Notes: a model not told the origin generated them from the sequence alone. Positions 17,263 through 30,811 are shown, counted from the stretch's first letter. The stretch: 64,000 nt of DNA from Streptomyces sp. WP-1 (GCF_030450125.1 NZ_CP123923.1:7163001-7227000), one strand, 5' to 3'. A program made the numbers and translations.

Positions 17263-18717
17263 TCAGGAGTCCTGGTCGTCCAGCCAGCGAGGCTGTGACG
17301 AGCCGCGCGGGACCAGCAGCGGGCCGCGCCAGGCCGGCGGGGTCTCGCTCAGGGTCACCGGTGGTGCCACCAGGGAGAGTTCGCCGAGCGGAGTCGCCCG
17401 GGTGAGACGCTCGGGCTGGACCAACGGCGTGGCGGGCAGCAGCCGTTCGATCTGCTCGTGGGTGAACGTGCCCAGCTGGTAGGCCCAGTTGGAGACACCG
17501 GCGAGGGAGACCCGGACCCGGTAGCTGCCGCCCTCGTGGGCGCGGCGCAGGACCGCGCTCATGACGCCGGCGGCGACGAGATAGGCGGCCAGATAGTCGT
17601 TGAGCATCCGGCCGGGCGGCAACTGCGGGCGCCCGTCCTGCCGTTCGCTCCAGTTGACGCCGGTCAGCGCCTGGGCGTGCTGGTCGAAGCCGCCCCGGTC
17701 CTGCCAGGGGCCGCTGTGGCCGTAGGCGCGCACCGAGACATGGATGACGCCGGGGGAGATCTCGGCGCACTCCTCGGGGCTGAGCCCGAGCCGGGACATC
17801 TTGCCCGCCCGGTGATTGTGCACGAACACGTCGGCGGTGCGCAGCAGTTCCTCGAACGCCCGCCGGCCCTCGCTCCCGGAGTCCAGGGCGAGCCGGGCCG
17901 AACGCAGGCCGACACCGGTCTCGTTCCAGCACAGGTCGTGGTCAAAGGCGTTCGGCTCGCACACATGCAGTACGTCGGCGCCCTGCTCGGCGAGGACCCG
18001 GCCGGCCGCGGTGCCCGCGAAGACATGGGTGAACTGCAGGGAGCGCAGCCCGGACAGCGGCTGATCGCCGGCCGGCAGCGGACGCGGCGGGGCGTCGCCC
18101 ACCCGCTCCACGGCCACCAGGGGCTCGTCCAGCACGGCCCGGCCCTGCGGATGCGCGAGGAACTCCTCCCGGCTGCGGACGATCGCGAGCGGGACCCCCC
18201 GGACGGCCGCCTCCTCCTCCAGCTCCCAGGAGATCCGCCGCCCGACGGCCGCGCCGATGTGCTCGCGGGTGTGCGCCGCGCCGAGCATGTCGAGGAAGGC
18301 GTCGCGGGTGCTCGGGTAGCAGGCGATCGGGATGGCCCAGCGGTCGTCCGCGGTGCGGTACAGATCCCAGAGCGCGGGGGCGAGCCCGCCGCCGAGTCCG
18401 AGGACGCTGCCCATGTTGGAGCCGTAGCCGTTCAGCGTGTTGCCGCCGCCGAGGTAGGGCGTGAGCTGGTGCATCGCCTGCCCGAGATCGAGGCCGAGGC
18501 GCTGCGGGCGGCCCGTCGCGCTGTGCCAGATCTGCGCCGCGCCGACGGCGGCGGACAGCAGGGCTATGCCCATGGCCGAGCCCAGCCTGATGGTCGACGG
18601 CACCAGCGGATCCTGGCCGCGCACGACGAGGTCGCTGACCGCGCCGTCCCGCGACAGACCGAGCGTCTTCAGTGTCCTGTCTAATTCACCGACCAGATCG
18701 AATTCGTTTTCTTCCAT
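17263..18717 (-). CDS. Class III CoA-transferase (CaiB/BaiF family)
   Basis: The product is a long CaiB/BaiF-type protein that would move CoA between carboxylic acids. Conserved pieces include GLRSLQFTHVFAGTAAGRVLAEQGADVLHV near the middle, ADVFVHNHRAGKMSRLGLS, and GHSGPWQDRGGFDQHAQA. The usual catalytic Asp would lie in the LDLGQA or NAFDHDL region; I cannot place it with certainty. An ATG at 18813 gives a longer form, but it lies inside the SARP-box array and the intervening codons lack G/C bias, so I prefer 18717. Neither has a good ribosome site. A TTA leucine codon occurs at 18684-18682. It diverges from the ACP gene. Confidence 0.8.
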   Translation of the reverse strand: MEENEFDLVGELDRTLKTLGLSRDGAVSDLVVRGQDPLVPSTIRLGSAMGIALLSAAVGAAQIWHSATGRPQRLGLDLGQAMHQLTPYLGGGNTLNGYGSNMGSVLGLGGGLAPALWDLYRTADDRWAIPIACYPSTRDAFLDMLGAAHTREHIGAAVGRRISWELEEEAAVRGVPLAIVRSREEFLAHPQGRAVLDEPLVAVERVGDAPPRPLPAGDQPLSGLRSLQFTHVFAGTAAGRVLAEQGADVLHVCEPNAFDHDLCWNETGVGLRSARLALDSGSEGRRAFEELLRTADVFVHNHRAGKMSRLGLSPEECAEISPGVIHVSVRAYGHSGPWQDRGGFDQHAQALTGVNWSERQDGRPQLPPGRMLNDYLAAYLVAAGVMSAVLRRAHEGGSYRVRVSLAGVSNWAYQLGTFTHEQIERLLPATPLVQPERLTRATPLGELSLVAPPVTLSETPPAWRGPLLVPRGSSQPRWLDDQDS

Positions 18718-18809
18718 GCCCGGAAACATAGCACCGATGAGATGGTGGTAAACCGGCCGAGCGTCATTTTCGGAAGGGGCGGAGCAAGGTTCCGGTGAAT
18801 GTTGGGACG

Positions 18810-18838
18810 TCATCAGTCGGCTATCAGTTCACTATCAG
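18810..18838 (+). promoter_or_regulatory. SARP-type binding array upstream of the ACP-PKS-ligase operon
   Basis: Three heptamers, TCATCAG (18810), CTATCAG (18821) and CTATCAG (18832), recur exactly every 11 bp. This is the geometry established for SARP activators, which bind direct heptamer repeats one helical turn apart in the -35 region. The last base is 57 bp before the ACP start. The same array type occurs at 28201-28229 and 29728-29756. The binding protein is presumably the SARP encoded at 28595-29464. Confidence 0.75.
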
Positions 18839-18894
18839 GAAGGGCTGATTCGGTTGTTCTGAAGCAGTCGATTCGTAGAGAGGCGGTGACGTGG

Positions 18895-19179
18895 ATGTCG
18901 CATGATTTTCCCGCCGTGGAGGAGCTCGAACACCTGCCGGAGCACGAGCGCCGGGAACTCATCGAGAACCTGGTGGTGGCGGAGTTCAGGAGCGCCCTTT
19001 TCATGACCGACCGCGAGGAGTTCGCCCTGGACGTGGGCTTCTTCGACCTGGGACTCACCTCGCTGCGGCTGAGCGAGGTGAAGCTCACCCTGGAGCGGAA
19101 GCTGGGGCGAGAGATTTCGACGGCCGCCCTTTTCGGCCATCCGACCGCCGGTCAGCTGATCGACCATCTTTGTGCGTGA
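18895..19179 (+). CDS. Discrete acyl carrier protein
   Basis: This 94-residue acidic protein has a carrier-protein fold. DLGLTSLRLSEVK contains the Ser that receives phosphopantetheine (GxTS in place of the common GxDS), and the C-terminal FGHPTAGQLIDHL is the usual last helix. It is the first gene of the PKS operon, 25 bp before the synthase. A stand-alone ACP beside a one-module PKS and an acyl ligase suggests that it carries the starter acyl chain (inference). GAGAGG precedes the ATG at 18895. Confidence 0.9.
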   Translation: MSHDFPAVEELEHLPEHERRELIENLVVAEFRSALFMTDREEFALDVGFFDLGLTSLRLSEVKLTLERKLGREISTAALFGHPTAGQLIDHLCA

Positions 19180-19204
19180 TCTTTTTCCTGACCGGAGGGA
19201 ATAA

Positions 19205-23733
<4,529 letters not shown>

Positions 23734-23737
<4 letters not shown>

Positions 23738-25317
23738 CCACAGCCACACGATCGCGGACCCTGGGGGAAGTGATCTCCCGCCAGGCCGCGCTCCGGCCCG
23801 ACCAGCCGGCCGTCGTCTGCTCCGGACGGTCGCTCACCTACCGGGAACTGGACCGGGAGAGCGCGCGTACGGCCGAGGTGCTGCGCGCGGCCGGTGTCGT
23901 ACCCGGCGCCCGGGTGGGCTACCTCGGCAAGGAGGCAGTCGAGTACTGGGAGCTGGCCTTCGCCTGTGCCCGCACCGGCGCGGTCCTGGTCCCCGTCAAC
24001 TGGCGGCTGACCCCGCAGGAGGTGGACCACATCCTGCGGGACTCCACCACCCAGGTGCTGCTGGTCGACCAGGAGCATCTGCCGGTGGGCGCCGAGGTGC
24101 GCGAGGGGCTGCCCACGCTGCGGACCCTGATCTGCCTGGACGCCGACACGCCCGGCGCCGAGTCCCTGGCCGCCCGCAAGGACGCGGTGGCCGCGGGTGC
24201 CGGCCCGCGGAGGTCCGGCGGCCGGGACGTGCCGGACGACGCGGAGAGCCCCGTCGTGCAGATCTACACCAGCGGCACCAGCGGGCTGCCCAAGGGCGTC
24301 GTCCTGCCGCACCGCAGCTTCTTCAACGTCGCCCGGGCGATGGACGACAACGGCCTGGACTGGCTCGACTGGAAGCCCGGCGACCGCAGCCTGATCGGCC
24401 TGCCCGGCTTCCACATCGGCGGCCTGTCCTACGCGATGCAGGCGTTCAACGCCGGTGTCACCGTGGTGTCGCTGCCCGCCTTCATCAGCTCCGACGCGGT
24501 GCGGGTGATCGAGGAGGAGAAGGTCACCACCGGCATCGTGGCGCCCGCCATGCTGGAACTGATGCTCCTCGAACCGGCCGCCGCCCGGGGCGCCCTCGGC
24601 TCGCTGCGCAAGATCGTCTACGGTGGCTCGCCGATCGGCGAGGACCTGCTGAGCCGGGCGATCGACCTCATGGACTGCGACTTCCTCCAGATCTACGGCA
24701 GCAGCGAGACCGGCAACTTCGCCGTCTGCCTGCCGCCCGCCGACCATGTCCCCGGCAGTCCGCGGCTGCGCGCGGCGGGCCGCCCCTACCCGGGGATCGA
24801 GGTGCGCATCGAGGACCCCGAGGGCCGGGTGCTGCCCCCCGGCGAGGTCGGCGAGGTCTGTGTGCGCACCCCCGCCCGGATGCTCGGCTACTGGCGGCTG
24901 CCCGAGGCCACCGAGCGCACCGTGGTGGAGGGCTGGGTGCACATGGGGGACGCCGGCTGTCTCGACGAGGACGGCTACCTCTATGTCCGTGACCGCGTCA
25001 ACGACATGATCATCGTGGCGGGCGAGAACGTCTACCCGAAGGAGATCGAGGACGCCCTCGCCCGCCACCCCGCCGTGTCCGGCGCCGCCGTGGTGGGCCT
25101 GCCGCACGAGCGCTGGGGCGAGTCCGTGCACGCCCGGGTGGTCCTGGAGCCCGGCCGGCAGGCGGGGGCCAGGGACCTGCACCTCTTCCTGCGCGGCAAG
25201 CTGGCGGACTTCAAGATGCCCACGTCGTACGACTTCGCCGACGCCCTGCCCCGCAACCCCAGCGGCAAGGTCCTGCGCCGGGCGGTACGCGACGAACTCG
25301 CCGCCGCGAAGAGCTGA
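23734..25317 (+). CDS. Acyl-CoA / acyl-ACP ligase (AMP-binding, ANL superfamily)
   Basis: This 527-residue adenylating enzyme has the P-loop YTSGTSGLPKGV, YGSSETGN, GDAGCLDEDGYLYVRDR, the hinge/GENVYPKEIE and the final catalytic Lys in NPSGKVLRR, so all core motifs are intact. It would activate a carboxylic acid and pass it to CoA or to the operon's discrete ACP. Its ATG overlaps the PKS stop by 4 bp (ATGA), giving coupled translation. A starter-loading role is inferred from position. The pocket does not reveal whether the acid is aromatic or fatty. Confidence 0.92.
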
Positions 25318-25334
25318 CCGTACGCCCCCTGCGA

Positions 25335-25370
25335 CGCCGGCCCGCCACCTCACCGAGGGGCGGGCCGGCG
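25335..25370 (+). terminator. GC-rich hairpin after the PKS operon
   Basis: Perfect 12-bp arms (CGCCGGCCCGCC and its complement at 25359-25370) enclose a 12-nt loop 17 bp after the ligase stop. There is no T-tract, as is common for Streptomyces terminators. Confidence 0.75.
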
Positions 25371-25471
25371 CCGTACCGCAGGACCCCGGCCCGGTGAACC
25401 CGTCTGGATATGCCGCCCGTTCGGCTTGGGCACGGCCTCGGGGGAGATCGCCGGTGGCGTGGTGCGCGTGT

Positions 25472-25523
25472 GGACGGCATCGAGCGGACGCCCCGGGGGA
25501 GGGGCGTCCGCTCGATGCCGTCC
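25472..25523. terminator. Very long perfect hairpin between convergent operons
   Basis: A perfect 23-bp inverted repeat (25472-25494 and 25501-25523) has a 6-nt loop, GGGGGA. It lies between the ligase and the convergent hydrolase gene, 8 bp after the latter's stop. It should work as a bidirectional terminator. Confidence 0.9.
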
Positions 25524-25531
25524 GGTGGGGC

Positions 25532-26497
25532 TCAGGCGTGCAGATGGCGCCGCAGGTAGTCGTGCCAGGTCTGTTCGAAGGTCCTGGTGAGGGCCGACCG
25601 CGGCGCGAACACGTCCCACGAGTGGAAGGCGTGCGCGTACACATGCAGGTCGACCGGGACTCCGGCGGCGATCAACCGCCGTGCGAAGTCGATGTCCTCG
25701 TCGCGGAAGACGTCGTACTGGCCGACGGCGATGAAGGTGTCCGGCAGACCGGCGACATCCGTGGCGCGGCCGGGCGCGGAGTACGGGTGCACGTCCGCCG
25801 CCCCCACCCGGTCGCCCAGCACCGCGGCCCAGGCGTACAGGTTCTCCCGCCGGTCCCAGACACCGAGGTCGGTGATCTCCCGGCTGGACCGGGTCTCGTT
25901 GCGGTCGTCGAGCATCGGGTAGTGCAGCGACAGCAGCCGTGGACGGCGCCCCCCGCGGTCGCGGAGCATCAGCGCGGTGGCCGTGGCGACCGCCCCGCCG
26001 CCGCTCGCGCCCGCGAGCCCGATCCGGTCCGGGTCGATCCCGTGCTCGGCGGCGTGCCCCGCGAGATACGTGTACGCCAGATGGCCGTCCTCGGCCGCGC
26101 CCGGCGCCGGGGTCTCCGGTGCCAACCGGTAGTCGACCGCGGCCAGTACGACATCCAGCCGCAGCGCCAGGTCCGCGCCGTACGCCCGGGCCGTGCGGTC
26201 GTGGGCGCTGCCGAGCACCTGGCCGCCGGCGTGGAAGTGGACCAGGGCCGGGCGGGCGCGGTCGGTGTCGCCGGGGTGGAACATCAGCACGTCGAGCCGG
26301 GTCCCGTCCGCGCGCGGGAGGCTCAGCGTCTCGATCCTGACCCGCGGGTCCGGGTCGGGCGCGGGCAGCCACTCCTCGGCCGCCGCCACCCGCTCGCGGC
26401 ACGCGGGGATGTCGGAGAGGTCCAGCAGGGCGCCGTTCGGTGCCTTGGGCACGGCGGCCAGCGCGGCCGCGAGCTCGGGGTCGATGTCGTAGGCCAT
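25532..26497 (-). CDS. Alpha/beta hydrolase of the hormone-sensitive lipase family
   Basis: This 321-residue esterase/lipase has the oxyanion-hole motif HFHAGGQVLGS (HGGG type), the nucleophile Ser in GLAGASGGGA, Asp in AVGQYDVFRDE and His in YAHAFHSWD, so the catalytic triad is complete. It is the second gene after the flavin monooxygenase (198-bp gap) and probably shares its SARP-controlled transcript. An esterase next to a Baeyer-Villiger-type enzyme often cleaves the ester or lactone that the oxygenase makes, and that role is inferred here. The start ATG at 26497 has GGAAAG upstream. Confidence 0.88.
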   Translation of the reverse strand: MAYDIDPELAAALAAVPKAPNGALLDLSDIPACRERVAAAEEWLPAPDPDPRVRIETLSLPRADGTRLDVLMFHPGDTDRARPALVHFHAGGQVLGSAHDRTARAYGADLALRLDVVLAAVDYRLAPETPAPGAAEDGHLAYTYLAGHAAEHGIDPDRIGLAGASGGGAVATATALMLRDRGGRRPRLLSLHYPMLDDRNETRSSREITDLGVWDRRENLYAWAAVLGDRVGAADVHPYSAPGRATDVAGLPDTFIAVGQYDVFRDEDIDFARRLIAAGVPVDLHVYAHAFHSWDVFAPRSALTRTFEQTWHDYLRRHLHA

Positions 26498-26696
26498 GGT
26501 CTCTTTCCTTCCCGGGACCGGAACAAGGGGGCGTCGCCCGAGGCGGCGAATCCGACTGCGGGCGGCGATGCCGGCCGGGGCGCGGCGAGCGTGAGAGCCC
26601 GGACGGCACCGGGGCGTCGCCGCCGTTCGGGACCGGTGAACGCGACGCGGCCGCGGTGCCGCCCGGAGCCCCGGCCGGGAGCGGGACGAGAACCGC

Positions 26697-28151
26697 CTAG
26701 CGGGTGTAGTCCCGCGGCTCGAAGACGGCGGTGCGCTCCTTGTACGCCTCGATGCTGGCGGGCCAGTTGTTGACCACGCGCCCGTCGCCCGTCTTGTACC
26801 AGCTCGCGCAGCCGGCGGCGAAGGCCGTGCCCGCCAGGTCCCGCTGCAATTCCTCGTTGTAGCGGCGCTGCACCTCGGGGGCGACGTCCAGGGTGCGGTT
26901 CCGGTCGCCGTCCAGGGAGCCGAGCGCCTTGAGGACGTAGTCGATCTGGCACTCCACCATGAACAGGATCGAGTGGTGGCCCAGGTTGGTGTTCGGGCCG
27001 TAGAGCATGAACATGTTGGGGAAGCCGCTGACCGACACCCCGAGGTACGCCTCGGGGCCGCCCTTCCACGCCTCGCGCAGCGTCAGCAGGTCCCGTCCGA
27101 CGATCTCCGCCCCGCCGGTGCGGTCGAGCGGCTGGAAACCGGTGGCGTGCACGATCACATCGACCTCGTGCAGCCGCCCGTCCGCCGTCCTGATGCCCTG
27201 CGGCTCGGCCCTCGCGATGGGCTCCGAGACCAGCTCGACGTTGTCGCGGGAGACCGCCGGGTAGTAGTCGTCGCTGATCAGCACCCGCTTGCAGCCGAAC
27301 GCGTAGTCGGGGGTGAGCCGGTCGCGCAGCCCCTCGTCGGCGACCTGCGCGGCCAGATGGTCCCTGGCCACCCGCAGGAACTCGTCCCGCACCGGGTTGC
27401 CGTCGTCGCGCAGGCCGACGGCCCAGCCGTCGCGCTCCCGGTAGAGGCCCTCGCGCAGCTCGTCGTAGCGGTGCGGCTCGGCGAGCAGCGCGGCGCGCTC
27501 GTCGTCGCTCAGCGCCTGGTCCTGGCGCGGCAGCAAGTAGTTGGCGGACCGCTGGAACACCGTCAGCCGCTCGGTGTCCTCCGCGATGGCGGGCACCAGC
27601 TGGACGGCGCTGGCCGCGCTGCCGATGCAGGCGACCCGCTTGCCCGTCAGATCCAGGTCCTCCGGCCAGCGCGCCGTGTGCACCTGGGTCCCGGTGAAGC
27701 GCTCCGCGCCCTCGATGTCCGCCCAGGCCGGCAGGTTGAGCTGCCCCCACGCGGTGATCAGCACCCGGGCCCGCAGCCGCTCGCCGCGCGCGGTGCGCAG
27801 CAGCCAGCGGCCGTCCTCGTCGGACCAGGTGGCCTGCGTGACCTCGGTGCCGCAGCGGATGTGCCCGGTCAGCCCCTGGCTCTCGGCGAACCGTTCGAGG
27901 TTGTGCAGGATCTCCGGCTGCCCGGCGTAGGTACGGCTCCAGTCGGGCTGCTCGCCGAAGGAGTACCAGTACAGGTGGGACTGCACGTCGCAGGCCGCGC
28001 CGGGGTACGTGTTGTCGCGCCAGGTCCCGCCGATCGAGGCGGCCTTCTCCAGCACCGTGAACGTGTGCCGGCCGGCCTCCTTGAGACGGGCGGCCATGCC
28101 GAGGCCCGACATCCCGGCGCCGATGATGACGATCTCGAAGTCCTCGTCCAT
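26697..28151 (-). CDS. Flavin monooxygenase, type I Baeyer-Villiger type
   Basis: The product has 484 residues. GAGMSGLG at 11-18 binds FAD, CIGSAASAVQ near 175 binds NADPH, and FTGTQVHTARWP at 152-163 matches the Baeyer-Villiger fingerprint FxGxxxHxxxW(P/D). Such enzymes insert oxygen next to a ketone to give an ester, which fits the ketone expected from the PKS with a dead ketoreductase. The start is placed at 28151 because AAGGGG is 6 nt upstream; ATG 28157 is almost on top of it. It is preceded by a SARP-type array. Confidence 0.9.
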   Translation of the reverse strand: MDEDFEIVIIGAGMSGLGMAARLKEAGRHTFTVLEKAASIGGTWRDNTYPGAACDVQSHLYWYSFGEQPDWSRTYAGQPEILHNLERFAESQGLTGHIRCGTEVTQATWSDEDGRWLLRTARGERLRARVLITAWGQLNLPAWADIEGAERFTGTQVHTARWPEDLDLTGKRVACIGSAASAVQLVPAIAEDTERLTVFQRSANYLLPRQDQALSDDERAALLAEPHRYDELREGLYRERDGWAVGLRDDGNPVRDEFLRVARDHLAAQVADEGLRDRLTPDYAFGCKRVLISDDYYPAVSRDNVELVSEPIARAEPQGIRTADGRLHEVDVIVHATGFQPLDRTGGAEIVGRDLLTLREAWKGGPEAYLGVSVSGFPNMFMLYGPNTNLGHHSILFMVECQIDYVLKALGSLDGDRNRTLDVAPEVQRRYNEELQRDLAGTAFAAGCASWYKTGDGRVVNNWPASIEAYKERTAVFEPRDYTR

Positions 28152-28200
28152 AGTCATCCCCTTCGTAGTGCCTCTTCGCGGTCCACCCTGGACAGGGCTG

Positions 28201-28229
28201 CTGATCGACGGCTGAAGGACGGCTGATGG
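28201..28229 (-). promoter_or_regulatory. SARP-type binding array upstream of the monooxygenase-hydrolase genes
   Basis: Read on the minus strand, CCATCAG, CCTTCAG and CGATCAG follow each other at exact 11-bp steps with the spacer CCGT both times, ending 50 bp before the monooxygenase start. The shared TCAG core and period match the arrays at 18810 and 29728. Confidence 0.72.
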
Positions 28230-28507
28230 ACCGATCGCGGGCATCCGGGAATCATCCATGGGGTGAAGTACCGGAGTAACATGCGGAAAAATTTGCTCAC
28301 AGATATTGCAATAGAAAAGGATGCGGCAAGTTAACCCTCATCGACTCGAAGGAGAAAAGCGTCCGAGATCGCTTTGGCAGCGCTCTCTGCTTTCTCGTGT
28401 CGACTTCCTTTGCGGGGTATGCGCGAGGAATAGTCTCGCGCGATGCGCTGACACGGAGCTGATGCGACGCGGACTCCTCCGGAACAGGTCCGGGAACGGA
28501 AACGGGA

Positions 28508-28563
28508 ACGAGGCTGCGGCGGTACGCCCCCGGCGGTTTCCGGGCGTACTGCCGCAGCCTCGT
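28508..28563 (-). terminator. Long hairpin terminator after the SARP gene
   Basis: Twenty-two-base arms (28508-28529 and 28542-28563) pair with one mismatch around a 12-nt loop, starting 31 bp beyond the SARP stop codon. Confidence 0.85.
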
Positions 28564-28594
28564 CGCCGGCCGGCCGCTGCCGGCCGCGGCGCCC

Positions 28595-29464
28595 CTAGGC
28601 GGGCACGGCGGCGTCCAGCGAGGGCGCCTGGTTGAGGATCTGCTGGAGCCGCTGGCGCAGCTTGAGCGAGGGCTCCATGCCCAGCTCGCTCGCCAGCCGG
28701 TGCCGCGTGCTGTTGTACGTCTCCACCGCCTCGGCCTGCCGCCCGGTCCGGTACAGGGCCAGCATGAGCATCTCGGTCAGCCGCTCCCGCCAGGGGTGGA
28801 TGGTGCGCATGCGCTTGAGCTCACTGATGCTGTGCACCGGGTCCGCCAGCTGGATCTCCAGCCAGAGCTTGTCCTCGACCGCGCACAGCTGCTCCTCCTC
28901 CAGGGCCAGCGCCACGCTCTGCGACATGGGTCCCTGGGCGACGTCCTGGAAGGGCGCGCCGCGCCAGAGCGCCAGCGCCTCGTCGAGCAGGTGGAGCGCC
29001 TGGCCGGGGGTGTGCCGGGCGCAGGCGCGGGCCTGGCCGGCCAGCCGCCGGAAGGCCGCCGCGTCGGTCTCCTCGTCGCCCAGCTCCAGCACGTACCCCG
29101 ACGAGCGGGTGAGCAGCTCCGGTGCCCGGCCGTCCGGCCCGGCCAGTTGCTGGAGGGTCCGGCGTAACCGGTACACATGGGCCTGGAGCGAGTTCTCGAA
29201 GGTGGGCGGGGGGTTCTCGCCCCACAGCTCGGTGTACAGCTGCTCGGCGGCCAGCGGCCGGCCGGGGCTCACCAGCAGCGCCGCCAGCAGGGTGCGCTGC
29301 CGGTTGCCGCCGACGGTGTGCGTACGGCCGCCGGTGCGCACCTCCAGGGGGCCGAGGAACGCGCAGACCGGACGCGCCGGGGAAACGCCGCGACCGGAAG
29401 GCCCGGAAGGCAGTCTGCGGTCGTTGTTCGGATGGGTGTCCTCGACGTGTGAATAGGTGATCAC
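28595..29464 (-). CDS. SARP-family transcriptional activator, cluster regulator
   Basis: This 289-residue regulator has an N-terminal extension of ~30 residues, an OmpR-like winged-helix domain (CAFLGPLEVRTGG ... NRQRTLLAALLVSPGRPLAAEQLYTELWG ... NSLQAHVYRLRRTL) and a bacterial transcriptional activation domain to the C-terminus (ETDAAAFRRLAGQA ... YRTGRQAEAVETYNSTRHRLASELGMEPS). SARPs bind 11-bp-spaced heptamers and recruit RNA polymerase. Three such arrays lie in this cluster. Codon 100 (29167-29165) is TTA, so production should require the bldA tRNA. The start is GTG 29464 with AGGAGG 5 nt upstream; this decides against longer forms. Confidence 0.95.
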   Translation of the reverse strand: MITYSHVEDTHPNNDRRLPSGPSGRGVSPARPVCAFLGPLEVRTGGRTHTVGGNRQRTLLAALLVSPGRPLAAEQLYTELWGENPPPTFENSLQAHVYRLRRTLQQLAGPDGRAPELLTRSSGYVLELGDEETDAAAFRRLAGQARACARHTPGQALHLLDEALALWRGAPFQDVAQGPMSQSVALALEEEQLCAVEDKLWLEIQLADPVHSISELKRMRTIHPWRERLTEMLMLALYRTGRQAEAVETYNSTRHRLASELGMEPSLKLRQRLQQILNQAPSLDAAVPA

Positions 29465-29812
29465 TTTTTCCTCCTGCCGTGCCGTACGCGGTTCCTTTAA
29501 TTGACTCCAGTAACCTTCGCAACCGCAAGTATCCAGCACAGGCCGACGTCGCTTACAGGCCAGTGCGTGCCCTTTGAAACAATGCTGGTTTCCGCCGGTG
29601 ATGTCGGGACGGATCGGAGCATGTCGGACATCATCATTGCGGGTTCGCCACCTCTGCGTTCCGATAATCGAGCCCAGCCACGGCCGGTTAAGGCGCCGTA
29701 TTAACGGTTTTCCAATTCCCGCGCCCGCTTTCATCGGACGATCAGGAACCTGTCAGGTGCGGTTGCTTGGATCGCGGGTACCGCCGACCGCGACCGGAGA
29801 AAGAGGTGTGTG
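29465..29812. other. Divergent promoter region between the SARP and luciferase-like genes
   Basis: This 348-bp stretch has no gene. It is noticeably less GC-rich than its neighbours. The right part carries the SARP-type array for the luciferase-like gene. No such array points toward the SARP gene itself, so its own promoter is probably controlled by something else. Confidence 0.6.
29728..29756 (+). promoter_or_regulatory. SARP-type binding array upstream of the luciferase-like/thioesterase genes
   Basis: CTTTCAT (29728), CGATCAG (29739) and CTGTCAG (29750) are spaced exactly 11 bp apart. The last base is 57 bp before the start codon, the same distance as for the ACP gene. Confidence 0.72.
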
Positions 29813-30811
29813 ATGGGGCCCGTTCGTCAGCCGCTCCGCGTGGGGGTCCTGTTGCCGACCCGGGAGCAGGCGATCCTCGGCGAGCACAGCGCCTCCTCCC
29901 TGCTGGACTTCGCGCGCCGCGCCGAACAGCTCGGCTTCGACTCCCTGTGGACGGGCGACTCGCTCACCGCGCGCCCCCGGCTCGACCCCCTGGTGGTGCT
30001 GTCCGCCGTGGGCGCGGTGACCCGCCGGGTACTGCTGGGCACCGCGGCCATGGCACCGGCGCTGCGCCACCCGCTGACGGCCGCGCGCATGGTCAGCAGC
30101 CTCGACCACGTCAGCTCCGGCCGACTCGTCCTCGGCGTGGGATCCGGCTTCCCGGTACCGGAGTCCGACGAGGAACTGGCCGCCGTGGGCGCCTCGGCCG
30201 CCACCCGGGCCGGCACCCTCGACGAGGTCACCGCACTGTGGCGGACGGCCTGGAGCAGCACCCGGCCCGGCGCGCCCACGCACTTCACCGGCCGGCACTG
30301 GCAGGCGGAGGGCCTGGACCGGCTGATCTGCCCGGCCGCGCTCGACGGACCGCCCCTGTGGCTGGCCACCGGCGCCGACAGCGCCCGCGCGCTCGAACGG
30401 GCCGCCCGCCTCTACGACGGCTGGCTGTCCTCCCGTACCTCCGCCGAGTCCTACGCCGGTGCCCGGCGCCGCCTGGAGGACCTCTGCCGGCGCGCGGGAC
30501 GCCGGGCCGGGGCGGTCACCCCGGCCCTGTACCTCACGGTCACGGTCGGCCCGGACGAGCGCGGGGCCAGGGTCGAGCTGGACGACTACCTCGAACACTG
30601 CTACGGGCGCGCCCTGGAGCAGATGTCGGCCCTGCGCGCCTACGCGTGGGGGCCCAGCGAGCACTGCGCGCAGCGCCTCGCCGACTATGTGCGCGCGGGC
30701 GCCCGGCACATCCTGCTCCGCATCGGATCGCTGCGACCGGAGACACACCTGCGGGAGATAGCGGACGTACTCGTCTCCAAGGCCCGCCAGACAGATCAGG
30801 AGAGCACATGA
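29813..30811 (+). CDS. Luciferase-like flavin-dependent monooxygenase
   Basis: This 332-residue TIM-barrel protein of the bacterial luciferase/F420 reductase superfamily contains FARRAEQLGFDSLWTGDSL at the start, RHPLTAARMVSSLDHVSSGRLVLGVGSGF and GPPLWLATGA. These enzymes use FMNH2 or F420H2, often for oxidation of small molecules in antibiotic pathways. It is first in a SARP-box operon, and its stop overlaps the thioesterase start (ATGA). The ATG at 29813 lies 6 nt after AAGAGG. The step it performs is unknown. Confidence 0.88.
   Translation: MGPVRQPLRVGVLLPTREQAILGEHSASSLLDFARRAEQLGFDSLWTGDSLTARPRLDPLVVLSAVGAVTRRVLLGTAAMAPALRHPLTAARMVSSLDHVSSGRLVLGVGSGFPVPESDEELAAVGASAATRAGTLDEVTALWRTAWSSTRPGAPTHFTGRHWQAEGLDRLICPAALDGPPLWLATGADSARALERAARLYDGWLSSRTSAESYAGARRRLEDLCRRAGRRAGAVTPALYLTVTVGPDERGARVELDDYLEHCYGRALEQMSALRAYAWGPSEHCAQRLADYVRAGARHILLRIGSLRPETHLREIADVLVSKARQTDQEST

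Larger units (their letters stand above)
28152..28594. other. Intergenic region between the monooxygenase and SARP genes
   Basis: This 443-bp stretch has no gene. It holds the SARP-type array (28201-28229) for the monooxygenase, then an unusually AT-rich segment around 28280-28330, and the terminator of the SARP gene (28508-28563). Confidence 0.6.
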
